The notes beneath the pieces are model-generated. The model saw only the letters and a program-made list of their open reading frames with translations. It did no database searches and was not told the DNA's origin. From Chryseobacterium indologenes (lineage in GTDB: Bacteria; Bacteroidota; Bacteroidia; Flavobacteriales; Weeksellaceae), in contig LAZY01000061.1 of NCBI GenBank assembly GCA_001013295.1, positions 1 through 36,822 of the forward strand: 36,822 bases of DNA, given 5' to 3'. Positions 16,135 to 24,365 of this stretch are shown here, one piece after another (within the stretch, counting starts at the first letter, position 1; each line of letters opens with the position of its first letter). The position numbers were made by a program, and so were the translations under genes.

Positions 16135-18273
16135 TTATTTCTTCAGATATTGATCAAAATAATCTGTGATTTTCTGCATCAGGTGAACTCTGTCTTTTCC
16201 GATCACATTATGTGGATGTCCCGGATAAGCAAAGTAGTCTAACTGAACTCCGTTATCAACAGCAGACTTGATAAATTTGATGGAATGCTGCCATACCACT
16301 ACATCATCCTGCGCTCCGTGAATCATCAGTAGTTTTCCTTTCAGATTCTGAACTTTATCTAAAAGATTAGCTGTAGCATATCCCTGAGGATTTTCCTGTG
16401 GAGTATCCATATATCTTTCTCCGTACATGATCTCATACATACTCCAGTCGATTACCGGTCCTCCGGCTACTCCTACTTTAAAGACATCCGGTTTACGAAG
16501 CATAAAGCTGGTGGTCATAAACCCACCGAAGCTCCAGCCGTGAATTCCCATTTTTTCAGCATCTACATAAGGCAAAGATTTCAGATAGTCTACCCCTTTC
16601 ATCTGGTCATTCATCTCTGTGGTTCCCAGATTTCTGAAAACTGCCTGCTCGAATTTAAGGCCACGGTTGGAAGATCCTCTTCCGTCCATGGTGAAGATAA
16701 TGTATCCGTTCTGAGCCATATATTCGTACCAAAGGTTTCCGGATGCCGGGAATGTATTGGTAACCAACTGCAGGTGAGGTCCGTTGTATAAATAAACGAT
16801 GGTAGGGTATTTTTTGTTCGGATCAAAGTTCGTTGGAAGGATTATTTTTCCGTACAATGGCGTTCCGTCATCTGCCTTTAATTCTACGTTTTTAATTTCC
16901 GGTCTCTGATAGTTCTTTAATGGGTTTTCAGAGGTAAGGATATTGGTAGATTTTAAAGTAGAGGTATTAATGATGTTCCCCACTCTTGGAGTATTGGCGT
17001 TACTGTACGCATCATATAAATAGTTTCCGTCACTGCTTAGGGTTCCGATATGTATTCCTTCTGCAGTATCCAGTCTCTGCATTTTGAAGTTCGTCCAATT
17101 GATCTTATACAGGTGTCTTTCTAAAGGAGTTTCTTTTGTAGAAGTGAAATAGATCTCCTTCTTCTTTTCATTGAATCCTAAAATATCAGTTACCAGCCAG
17201 TCTCCTTTTGTAATCTGTGCTACCAATCCTTTTTCCAGGCTATAGTGGAACAAGTGGTTGTATCCGGTTCTCTGACTCTGCCAGATAAAGTCTGTATTGG
17301 AATTCGGGAAGAAGGTAAGCGGGCGCTGTGGCTCTACATATTTGGAATCTGTTTCTTCAAATAAAGTTTTCACCAATGTTCCGGTAGCCGCATCATATTG
17401 GTTCATCTTCATATGATTCTGTCCTCTGTTTAGCACAGCGACAAAGATATATTTTGAATCCGGGCTCCAGGTAACGGCTGTCAAATACTGATCTTTTTCT
17501 CCATCAACTTTCAGGAAAGTGGTTGCCTGGGTTTTGATATTGAAAACGCCTAAGGTTACCTGATGGGAAGTCTGGCCAGCCATTGGATATTTGATGTTAT
17601 GATTGACGGCTGGAGTTACTGACCAGTCAATGATCGGGTAATCTGCCACCATGCTCTGATCCATTCTGTAGAATGCCACACTTTCTGAATTCGGAGCAGG
17701 GAAAATTCCGGTATCAATTCCGAATTCGTTTCTGTGAACGGCCTGCCCACTGATGATATTCTCATTAGCTTCATTGCTTACGGCAATGGTTTTTCCGTTT
17801 CTGTTGACAAATAGATTATTCTTTGCTGTAAAAGCAAAAGTCTGTCCGTCACCAAACATTTTTACATTGGCTGCATCCTTATCTATGGCAGCGGTATTTT
17901 TTACTTTCCAGTCGTTTCCTGATTTTTCGATCCAGGACATTTTACCGCCTGTATTGAAATACCCCTGTGATGCACTGGTAAATTTAATAGGTGGAACAGC
18001 TTTCAGTTTATCCCCTGAAGACTGTCTGTTCAGTTGCGTCAGAGATACCAATGTATCTTGCTTATTGGTTTTCAGATCGGTGATCAGATACCCACCTTTT
18101 ACAGACTGGATATATGATTTTCCGTCCGCAGCCCATGAAAACTGTGAGATATTTTTCACAGCCAGGTTTGTTCTCATCCCATTTACAGCCTCCGCCATGG
18201 TGAACTTCTGAGTCTGGGCCCATGCTGAACCTCCCAAAACCAGCATCAATAAAGAAAATCTATGTAATTTCAT
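16135..18273 (-). CDS. S9-family peptidase, DPP IV type (dipeptidyl/prolyl peptidase)
   Basis: This 712-residue exported serine peptidase has a signal peptide (MKLHRFSLLMLVLGGSAWAQ). An N-terminal DPP IV beta-propeller contains the family segments HRNEFGIDTG and VAFYRMDQSMVADYP, the former carrying the Glu of the substrate N-terminus pocket. The C-terminal alpha/beta hydrolase has the nucleophile S581 in GWSFGG, the Asp in GAQDD (656-657) and the His in YPGHPHNV (686). The enzyme should remove dipeptides (or tripeptides) after Pro or Ala from peptides in the periplasm. The length is normal for bacterial DPP IV homologues. The gene is single, with its own terminator. Confidence 0.94.
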   Translation of the reverse strand: MKLHRFSLLMLVLGGSAWAQTQKFTMAEAVNGMRTNLAVKNISQFSWAADGKSYIQSVKGGYLITDLKTNKQDTLVSLTQLNRQSSGDKLKAVPPIKFTSASQGYFNTGGKMSWIEKSGNDWKVKNTAAIDKDAANVKMFGDGQTFAFTAKNNLFVNRNGKTIAVSNEANENIISGQAVHRNEFGIDTGIFPAPNSESVAFYRMDQSMVADYPIIDWSVTPAVNHNIKYPMAGQTSHQVTLGVFNIKTQATTFLKVDGEKDQYLTAVTWSPDSKYIFVAVLNRGQNHMKMNQYDAATGTLVKTLFEETDSKYVEPQRPLTFFPNSNTDFIWQSQRTGYNHLFHYSLEKGLVAQITKGDWLVTDILGFNEKKKEIYFTSTKETPLERHLYKINWTNFKMQRLDTAEGIHIGTLSSDGNYLYDAYSNANTPRVGNIINTSTLKSTNILTSENPLKNYQRPEIKNVELKADDGTPLYGKIILPTNFDPNKKYPTIVYLYNGPHLQLVTNTFPASGNLWYEYMAQNGYIIFTMDGRGSSNRGLKFEQAVFRNLGTTEMNDQMKGVDYLKSLPYVDAEKMGIHGWSFGGFMTTSFMLRKPDVFKVGVAGGPVIDWSMYEIMYGERYMDTPQENPQGYATANLLDKVQNLKGKLLMIHGAQDDVVVWQHSIKFIKSAVDNGVQLDYFAYPGHPHNVIGKDRVHLMQKITDYFDQYLKK

Positions 18274-18292
18274 TGTATAAAATTGAATCCAT

Positions 18293-18300
18293 CAAAAATA
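18293..18300 (-). promoter_or_regulatory. -7 box of the S9 peptidase gene
   Basis: On the minus strand TATTTTTG matches TAnnTTTG exactly, ending 19 bases before the ATG at 18273. Confidence 0.4.
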
Positions 18301-18464
18301 AGAAATAAAAATCATCCGTTAAGAAATGTTAAATTAAAACATTGATAAAACACAATTAATGAATTGAAGAAAATTATTTCTTAACTTGATGGTAGAATTT
18401 GGTAAGGGATGTTGGAAAATTACAAAAACCTAGAATTATTTTAATAAACGGTGATTCAAGAGGA

Positions 18465-18595
18465 GTAAAAAGCCCCCTAGCCCTGATAGTAACGGTTACC
18501 CCGCAGCTTGAAATGGAATGTATAGGGATCGGATGATGGAATGTGTGGAGCGAGGAGTATGAGTGGATAGCAGGAAAAAGCTCCTTTAAAAAGAG
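18465..18595 (+). ncRNA. Flavo-1-like structured RNA
   Basis: The segment begins TAGCCCTGATAGTAACGG (18479-18496) and ends GGATAGCAGGAAAAAGCTCC (18565-18584). CCTG at 18482-18485 can pair with CAGG at 18571-18574, and AGC near 18480 with GCT near 18580, closing a structure over a variable middle. As I recall it, this bracket matches the Flavo-1 RNA family reported from Flavobacteria by comparative genomics. The assignment is from memory of the consensus; the edges are approximate. It sits in a 467-base gap (18274-18740) between divergent genes with no coding frame. Its function is unknown. Confidence 0.5.
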
Positions 18596-18682
18596 AAAAT
18601 GAAAGGTGAAAAATAAGAACTGATTGTGAGGTAAAAGATTCATTATTTACAGTACCATGCATTTCTTATCCTATATCAATGA

Positions 18683-18710
18683 TTTGTATAGGTCCTCTGG
18701 TCTAAATTTG
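18683..18710 (+). promoter_or_regulatory. Promoter of the yceI gene
   Basis: TTTG (18683-18686) and TAAATTTG (18703-18710) form a consensus flavobacterial pair with a 16-base spacer, followed by an A-rich leader before the ATG at 18741. The A-rich leader without a Shine-Dalgarno sequence is typical of well-translated genes in this group. Confidence 0.65.
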
Positions 18711-18740
18711 CATCATTAATCATAACAAATACAAAATACA

Positions 18741-19253
18741 ATGGCAACAAAATGGAACCTAGACCCAACGCATAGTGAAATTACTTTCAAAGTAAAACAC
18801 ATGATGATCTCTAATGTAAAAGGAAGTTTCAGAAACTTCACTGCTGAAATTGAATCTGAAGATGAATTTTTTGCGAATGCAAAAACAACAGCTACCATCC
18901 AGACAGATTCTGTATTCACGAATAACACTGACAGAGATAACCACCTAAAGTCTGCCGAGTTCTTCAATGCTGAAGTACACCCTACTATTACTTTCGAATC
19001 TCAGAAAATGAACGATCAGGTGGTTGGAAATCTTACCATCAACGGAATTACTAAGCCTGTAACTCTTGATGTAGACTTCGGAGGAATCAATGTAGACCCA
19101 TGGGGAAATACAAAAGCAGGTTTCTCTTTCGAAGGGAAAATCAGCAGAAAAGATTTTGGACTTAACTGGAATGCCGCTCTTGAAGCTGGAGGGGTAATGG
19201 TAAGTGATGATGTAAAAATTGCTGGTGAACTACAGTTTGTAAAGCAAGTATAA
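18741..19253 (+). CDS. YceI-family lipid-binding (lipocalin-like) protein
   Basis: This 170-residue protein begins MATKWNLDPTHSEITFKVKH and follows the YceI pattern throughout: NVKGSFRNFTAEI, then DNHLKSAEFFNAEVHPTITFES, VVGNLTINGITKPVTLDVDF and KISRKDFGLNWN. YceI proteins form a lipocalin-like barrel that binds long isoprenoid or fatty chains. Unlike E. coli YceI there is no signal peptide, so this member should stay in the cytoplasm. A consensus promoter precedes it and a strong terminator follows, so it is a single, probably well expressed gene. Confidence 0.95.
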   Translation: MATKWNLDPTHSEITFKVKHMMISNVKGSFRNFTAEIESEDEFFANAKTTATIQTDSVFTNNTDRDNHLKSAEFFNAEVHPTITFESQKMNDQVVGNLTINGITKPVTLDVDFGGINVDPWGNTKAGFSFEGKISRKDFGLNWNAALEAGGVMVSDDVKIAGELQFVKQV

Positions 19254-19271
19254 TTTTTTAACATACATAAT

Positions 19272-19319
19272 AAAAGGTTCAGGGATTTTTACTAAAAACC
19301 TTGAACCTTTTTGTTTTTT
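19272..19319 (+). terminator. Terminator of the yceI gene
   Basis: AAAAGGTTCAGGG (19272-19284) pairs with the inverted copy ending in CCTTGAACCTTTT (19299-19311) around an AT-rich loop; a T tract follows. Confidence 0.85.
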
Positions 19320-19348
19320 CAACCTATATATTTTAATCTTCAATATTT

Positions 19349-20176
19349 ATGAACCTTAACGATCTTCAACATATAAGTGAAGGCTTCAAAAACACTCAAA
19401 GAATGCCTGTTCTGTTTCTAGGACATGGCTCTCCTATGAATGCTATTGAAGAAAATCAGTTTGTACAGGGTTTCCGAAAAGCAGCAAGAGAAGTACCCAA
19501 GCCTAATGCGATCCTTTGTATTTCTGCCCACTGGTATACTCCGGGAACTTTTGTAACCGCTATGGAAATGCCTAAAACGATTCACGACTTCTATGGTTTT
19601 CCCAAAGAACTTTTTGATGTACAATATCCTGCTCCGGGAAATCCGGAACTGGCCAAAGAAACAGCAGAACTTCTACTCCCTGTTGAGGTGGAAGAAGACC
19701 ACAGCTGGGGATTGGATCATGGTGCATGGTCTGTGATCAGGCATATGTATCCTGATGCAGATATTCCGGTCATTCAGCTGAGCATCGACTATACAAAACC
19801 TCCACAGTATCATTATGATCTGGCGAAAAGACTTAATAGACTTCGTGAAAAAGGAATTCTGATCATCGGAAGCGGAAATATTGTGCATAACCTCCGCATG
19901 ATCGACTGGAAAAACATCAATACGGTAGGTGCCGGATGGGACTGGGCTGTGGAAGCCAGAGAAAAAACCAATAACTGGCTTCTGGATGGAAATTTCCAAA
20001 ATATTATCGATTATCAGAGACAGGGAACATCTCTGCAATATGCTGTTCCTACTCCTGATCATTATCTTCCCCTACTCTATACTTTAGGATTGAAAGATCA
20101 GTCTGAAGAACTATCTTTATTCAATGACGAGCTGATTGGCGGATCTTTGAGTATGACAAGTGTGAGGATTGGGTAA
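19349..20176 (+). CDS. ygiD: 4,5-DOPA dioxygenase-type extradiol dioxygenase (LigB superfamily)
   Basis: This 275-residue protein matches the YgiD/DODA family of class III extradiol dioxygenases: FLGHGSPMNAIEEN with H26, ILCISAHWYTPG with H61, DHGAWSVIRHMYP, then IIGSGNIVHNLRMIDW and PTPDHYLPLLYTLG supplying the other metal-site His residues. Family enzymes open the aromatic ring of L-DOPA with a metal ion; the natural bacterial substrate is not certain. It is cytoplasmic. The start at 19349 gives a short non-conserved lead before the conserved block near residue 18; the ATG at 19403 (residue 19) would also be possible. Its expression appears separate from yceI because of the terminator between them. 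Confidence 0.92.
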   Translation: MNLNDLQHISEGFKNTQRMPVLFLGHGSPMNAIEENQFVQGFRKAAREVPKPNAILCISAHWYTPGTFVTAMEMPKTIHDFYGFPKELFDVQYPAPGNPELAKETAELLLPVEVEEDHSWGLDHGAWSVIRHMYPDADIPVIQLSIDYTKPPQYHYDLAKRLNRLREKGILIIGSGNIVHNLRMIDWKNINTVGAGWDWAVEAREKTNNWLLDGNFQNIIDYQRQGTSLQYAVPTPDHYLPLLYTLGLKDQSEELSLFNDELIGGSLSMTSVRIG

Positions 20177-20235
20177 GAAGGGGTAAAGGAAGAGAGGAAG
20201 GAGGAAGAAAGCTGGAGGCCGGAAGTTATTGTTAG
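20175..20235. repeat. Purine-rich tract with GCTGGAGGCCGGAAG
   Basis: The stretch after the dioxygenase stop is almost only G and A on the plus strand (20175-20203), then carries GCTGGAGGCCGGAAGTTA. I recall similar GGAAGCTGGAAG-rich pieces between genes in chryseobacteria, so this is probably a decayed dispersed repeat. Confidence 0.35.
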
Positions 20236-20331
20236 TCTATTGAGTACTTACTGTTGGCTTTATTTCGAAATTGTTTGAACAGATATTGCAAAACGATCAG
20301 CCAATTAAGAAACTATTTTGAGATCTAAAAT

Positions 20332-20368
20332 AAAAAGGAAACAGCCCAACTGAGCTATTTCCTTTTTT
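20332..20368. terminator. Bidirectional terminator between the dioxygenase and subtilase genes
   Basis: AAAAAGGAAA-C-AGC (20332-20345) pairs with GCT-A-TTTCCTTTTT (20354-20367), with A and T tracts at the ends, so it can serve both converging genes. Confidence 0.8.
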
Positions 20369-20392
20369 ATAATGGAATGAATGTATCTATTG

Positions 20393-21874
20393 TTATTGCA
20401 CAGCTTTTAAAACATTAATATTTCCGTAGCCATAACTTGAATTGGTCGTTGGATAGTAAGTCGCAGACTGTCTCATTTTATTCAGCACCTGATCTCTGGT
20501 CCACGATGGATTCTTAGCCCAAACCAAAGCAGCAATTCCTGCTGTAGCCGCTGTAGCTACTGAAGAGCCACCTACGTAATCAGCCTGTCCGTTGTAATAA
20601 CTTAAAACAGGTACGGTATTTCCTGAAGCTCTCTCCATCTGGAACGTAAAATCGATCTGACTTCCGGAATGGCAAACGTCGCATTTCTGGTTGGAAGTTC
20701 CTTCTTTTACGCCTGTGATTGCCTGTGTCTCCGGCATTGATGCAGGGAAAATCACACCTACAAAATTGGTAAAGCTGGTAGAAGTTCCGCCTGCACAGAA
20801 GATTAGTTTTCCTCTGGCATAAGCATATTTTACCCCGTCTTCGATTTTTCCTACTGAAAAGATATGTCCCATTGACATAGAAATAATCTTCACAGCCGTA
20901 TTATTCCCCAGTTCAGTAAAAGCAATTTTCACAGCCGTCTGCTCACTGGAAGTTTCCAATACCACATTCTCCGCAGCCCTGTAAGCAATAAGATTGGCAT
21001 TATACGCTACTCCTACAGGTAATCCGGCATTGTTTCTTGGTGCAGCAAGTACTGAAGCCATTTTTGTTCCGTGCCCACACTGATCTCCTGAGCCATCTGA
21101 ATTGTACACTCCAAATTTGCTGATCGTTCTTCCTGAAGATGCTCCGTTATTAAAACTCGCTCCCAGTAAAGACTGTTCCGGAGAGACTCCCGTATCGATT
21201 AATCCGACAGTAACTCCCGCTCCTGTACTGTAATTCCAGGCATCAGGAATGCTGTGCTTGGTAAACGCCCACGGAACTTTTGCACTTGGAGTGGTTGAAG
21301 TATAGTCCGCAGCATTTAATGTCGCTGTTGAAAACCCACATCCTGAAGAACCGCTTCCAGAAGATTTTGATGCGGTATTGTATTGTGCTTCGTGTTCAAA
21401 ATAATGATAATCTGCCGGCTCTACATATCGAATTGTTTTCATCTGCCTAAGAGCAGTAATGGTTTCTTCTTTTTCAATAACGACATCCATCTGGTTGAGA
21501 TACTGGTCAGAAAGCAAAACAAAATTTCTTTCGTCTTTTCCTTCATATTTTTTGATCAAGGCCAAAAGCTCTCGCTCCATCTCACTACTGTTCGGGGATT
21601 TACTTCGGTCAAAATCATCCTTTGAAGAACCGAACCCGATAGATACCTGTCTGTTTCCGCGGAAAATGGCACTCCACAGAAAATGATCCGATTCGTTTTT
21701 CCAGTTGAATGTTCCGTCTGTTTTGATAGCCTGATTGATTCTTTCATTGATCTGCTTTGCTGTCAGAGGATCTTTCTGGGCTATTTCTGTTTTTGCGTTT
21801 TCAGTCTGAAGTTCGTCTCTGGTACACGAGTTTAAAGCAAAGAATATTGCTAAGAAGAATACAGTTTTTTTCAT
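20393..21874 (-). CDS. S8-family subtilisin-like serine peptidase, lipoprotein
   Basis: This 493-residue protein has a lipoprotein leader (MKKTVFFLAIFFALNSC, Cys at 17), a propeptide-like region to about residue 165, and a subtilase domain with D227 (GLIDTG), H268 (CGHGTKMAS) and the nucleophile S438 (GGSSVATAATAGIAAL). The oxyanion-hole Asn, normally in AAGN before the proline-rich strand, appears to be Gly363 (CAGGTST), which is unusual. A CDVCH motif (398-402) and C180, C266 and C360 could form disulfides. It should act at the cell surface or in the periplasm, if active. It is a single gene with a shared terminator. Confidence 0.92.
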   Translation of the reverse strand: MKKTVFFLAIFFALNSCTRDELQTENAKTEIAQKDPLTAKQINERINQAIKTDGTFNWKNESDHFLWSAIFRGNRQVSIGFGSSKDDFDRSKSPNSSEMERELLALIKKYEGKDERNFVLLSDQYLNQMDVVIEKEETITALRQMKTIRYVEPADYHYFEHEAQYNTASKSSGSGSSGCGFSTATLNAADYTSTTPSAKVPWAFTKHSIPDAWNYSTGAGVTVGLIDTGVSPEQSLLGASFNNGASSGRTISKFGVYNSDGSGDQCGHGTKMASVLAAPRNNAGLPVGVAYNANLIAYRAAENVVLETSSEQTAVKIAFTELGNNTAVKIISMSMGHIFSVGKIEDGVKYAYARGKLIFCAGGTSTSFTNFVGVIFPASMPETQAITGVKEGTSNQKCDVCHSGSQIDFTFQMERASGNTVPVLSYYNGQADYVGGSSVATAATAGIAALVWAKNPSWTRDQVLNKMRQSATYYPTTNSSYGYGNINVLKAVQ

Positions 21875-22028
21875 ATGTTATTATTTTGATTGGTAGCACA
21901 ATATAACACTTTATCGGGAATTACAAACTTTAAGGAAATGAATTTAGCATTGCATGAATATTAATTTAAAATGAAAACCTGACTCTTATCCAAAATTTCT
22001 TTGGAGAGTATTGAGAATATTTTTATTA

Positions 22029-22163
22029 GCCTCTAATGCACCAATACAATAGTCCGTTGATTCTTGTTGTAATAAAAAGATAAAGTTTTCTGGAGGTTCA
22101 TACCACTTATTTTGTACAACTCTTATATATATGCACAAAGAAAAATTCGTGCATTAGTGGCAA
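22029..22163. repeat. Degenerate spaced inverted pair of GCCACTAATGCACGAAT arms
   Basis: ATTCGTGCATTAGTGGCAA at 22145-22163 is an exact copy of the arm of the 6.4-kb hairpin. GCCTCTAATGCACCAAT at 22029-22045 is its inverted partner with two mismatches, about 100 bases away. The gap 21875-22221 has no gene; outside these arms I see only AT-rich DNA. Confidence 0.55.
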
Positions 22164-22221
22164 AAAAAATAATAGATGAAAAATATCTGTACCTCAGGGA
22201 CTTTGGTGCGTGTTGACTGGC

Positions 22222-22668
22222 TTATAAAATTTTTTCGAAGCAAACACTAGTATCTACCCCGATATATTGTCCATAATTGGGAATCTTATAAAATCCGTTT
22301 TTCTCGTAAACAGAAATCGCCTGAGTAAGGTCCTGAGAAGTTTCCAAAACTGCTTTTTTAAACCCCAGTTCTTTTGCCCAGTTTTCAAGTTCTTTTACAA
22401 TGGCTGATCCTAATCCTCTTTTTCTGAATTCAGGATCTGTAAACATTCTTTTGACCTCTACCGTATCTTCTGAAAATGGTTTGAACGCCCCACATGCTGC
22501 CGGCATATCATCAACATAGGCTACAATACAGTTTTTAATAGCATCAAGAGTATTGAACTGAGCAAAGAAATCATCTGCATCCCCATTATGTTCGGCCAGT
22601 GTGGCATCAAGGGATTTTACAAGATTACGGAAATCAGAATGAGCAGAATCTGTTCGGATTAGATGCAT
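22222..22668 (-). CDS. GNAT-family N-acetyltransferase
   Basis: This 148-residue protein has the GNAT fold pattern. The strand VEVKRMFTDPEFRKRGLGSAIVKELENWAKELG carries the acetyl-CoA pyrophosphate loop R-K-R-G-L-G (about residues 82-87), then come VLETSQDLTQAISVYEKNGF and a closing strand. It transfers an acetyl group from acetyl-CoA to an amine; the acceptor cannot be inferred. The N-terminal region with AACGAFKPF is typical of the small stand-alone acetyltransferases common in flavobacteria. It lies downstream of hutH on the same strand, but a terminator separates them. Confidence 0.9.
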   Translation of the reverse strand: MHLIRTDSAHSDFRNLVKSLDATLAEHNGDADDFFAQFNTLDAIKNCIVAYVDDMPAACGAFKPFSEDTVEVKRMFTDPEFRKRGLGSAIVKELENWAKELGFKKAVLETSQDLTQAISVYEKNGFYKIPNYGQYIGVDTSVCFEKIL

Positions 22669-22711
22669 ATTTATTGGGTTTATAAACTTTGATTAAAAGA
22701 TAATGAAAAAT

Positions 22712-22737
22712 AAAAAAGCTCCCTTTCGGAAGCTTTT
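22712..22737 (-). terminator. Terminator of hutH
   Basis: Read on the minus strand, AAAAGCTTCC pairs with GGGAGCTTTT around GAAA, followed by a long T run (plus-strand A tract 22704-22717). Confidence 0.85.
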
Positions 22738-22747
22738 GGGGTATATT

Positions 22748-24235
22748 TTAGTTGACAACGAACTTTCTTTCGTTGATCAGTTCTGCAATCGCCAGCATAT
22801 CTTTACCGATCAGTCTGTCGTCTTCAAGTTTAGCTACTTTTGAACGAAGGATCGTAAAGTTCTCTTCAATGATTTTAGAACATTTGGATGGTCTTCTGAA
22901 TTCCAGTCCCTGAGCAGCAAACATAAGCTCAACAGATAGGATATTCACAAGGTTTCCAAGAACCTGGTTGAATTTTCTTCCGGAGATACTTCCCATAGAA
23001 ACATGATCTTCCTGTCCTAAACTTGTAGGAATAGAGTCAGCCGATGCAGGGAAACATAAGGTTTTATTTTCTGTCACCAAAGCTGCAGAAGTATATTGCG
23101 GGATCATAAATCCAGAGTTCAGTCCTGAGCTTTCAGTAAGCAATCTTGGAAGTCCGTATTTTCCTTCTAACAGTAAATAACTTCTTCTGTCGGAAATATT
23201 TCCTAATTCTGCAGCAGCCAATGTAGCATAGTCTAAAGGTAAAGCCATCAGCTGTCCATGGAAGTTTCCTCCTGAAATAGATTCTTCAGCGCTTAAAACA
23301 ATAGGGTTATCTGTCACAGAATTCAATTCTGTTTCTGCCATACTTCTAAGGTGCTCAAAAGCATTTCTGCTCGCTCCGTGAACCTGTGGCACACATCTCA
23401 TAGAATAAGGATCCTGCACTCTCTCACAGTCTTCGTGAGCTTTCATGTTTTCTGAACCTTTTAAGAATTTAAGCATTCTGGCCGCTACTTTTTTACTACC
23501 TTCAAAAGGTCTGATCTCATGCAGTTCCTTTTTGAACGGGCTTGCAGAACCTCTGTATGCTTCAATACTCATTGCAGCCGTCATGTCTGCAAGATCAAGC
23601 AGGTACTCAAATTTTTCTAACCCTTTGATGGCATGTGCCAGAATAAACTGTGTTCCGTTGATCAGTCCCAATCCTTCTTTTGGCCCTAAAGCCAAAGGCT
23701 CAAGACTGTGTTTCTCCAGAATTTCCAGTGTATCGGATACTTTATCTCCTTCCCATACCTGTCCTAATCCTAATAAAGGCAATACAAGGTGTGCCAATGG
23801 AGCAAGGTCACCTGAAGCTCCTACAGATCCCTGTTCAGGCACTACAGGTATAATATCTTTCTCCAGCATCAGGATCATTCTCTCGATCACCTCCAGAGAA
23901 ACTCCAGAGAATCCTTTTGACAAAGCATGAACTTTGGCGATCATCATGATCTTGGAAAGTTCTTTATCAATTGGCTTTCCTACTCCTACTGCATGGGAAA
24001 TAATCAGATTATACTGTAGCTGTGCTGTTTCGTCAGCTGATATTTTGGTATCGCACAATGGCCCGAAACCTGTATTGATCCCGTATACACATCTATCGGA
24101 CTCTACTATTTTCTGTACGTTTTTCTGAGATTTTAAGATCTGTTCTTTTGCTGCTTTATTCAGCTTGGCTTTATTAGGTTTTTTACATATTTCCAGAACA
24201 TCATGGAAAGTAAAAACGTCTACTCCGTATATCAT
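22748..24235 (-). CDS. hutH: Histidine ammonia-lyase
   Basis: This 495-residue enzyme carries the MIO prosthetic-group triad A140-S141-G142 in GSVGASGDLAPLAH, the catalytic Tyr in Y51-GINTGFG and the motif NLIISHAVGVG with S80-H81. Ser-His here fits histidine as substrate; tyrosine and phenylalanine ammonia-lyases carry other residues at this place. The reaction removes ammonia from L-histidine to give urocanate in the cytoplasm, the first step of histidine breakdown. The other hut genes (hutU, hutI, hutG) are not in the window, so the pathway must be split in this genome. The length is normal. No convincing promoter box was found. Confidence 0.95.
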   Translation of the reverse strand: MIYGVDVFTFHDVLEICKKPNKAKLNKAAKEQILKSQKNVQKIVESDRCVYGINTGFGPLCDTKISADETAQLQYNLIISHAVGVGKPIDKELSKIMMIAKVHALSKGFSGVSLEVIERMILMLEKDIIPVVPEQGSVGASGDLAPLAHLVLPLLGLGQVWEGDKVSDTLEILEKHSLEPLALGPKEGLGLINGTQFILAHAIKGLEKFEYLLDLADMTAAMSIEAYRGSASPFKKELHEIRPFEGSKKVAARMLKFLKGSENMKAHEDCERVQDPYSMRCVPQVHGASRNAFEHLRSMAETELNSVTDNPIVLSAEESISGGNFHGQLMALPLDYATLAAAELGNISDRRSYLLLEGKYGLPRLLTESSGLNSGFMIPQYTSAALVTENKTLCFPASADSIPTSLGQEDHVSMGSISGRKFNQVLGNLVNILSVELMFAAQGLEFRRPSKCSKIIEENFTILRSKVAKLEDDRLIGKDMLAIAELINERKFVVN

Positions 24236-24365
24236 TTCTAAAAAATTTCCTTAAAATTACGCATTTAACAATAATTGGAGAAACTAAATTTCACCCTTCC
24301 ATATTTTTATCAAAAGAAGTGAATTAATTTATTATTTTTACCCCCGAAAATTAAAAACCATAAAC

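Noticed and set aside
18374..18643. Minus-strand frames of 89 and 61 codons in the gap after the S9 peptidase
   Set aside because: They run across the Flavo-1-like RNA, with composition unlike coding DNA and no promoter.
22748..24235. Tyrosine ammonia-lyase of flexirubin pigment synthesis
   Set aside because: The Ser-His pair (S80-H81) fits histidine ammonia-lyase and no pigment genes are adjacent.
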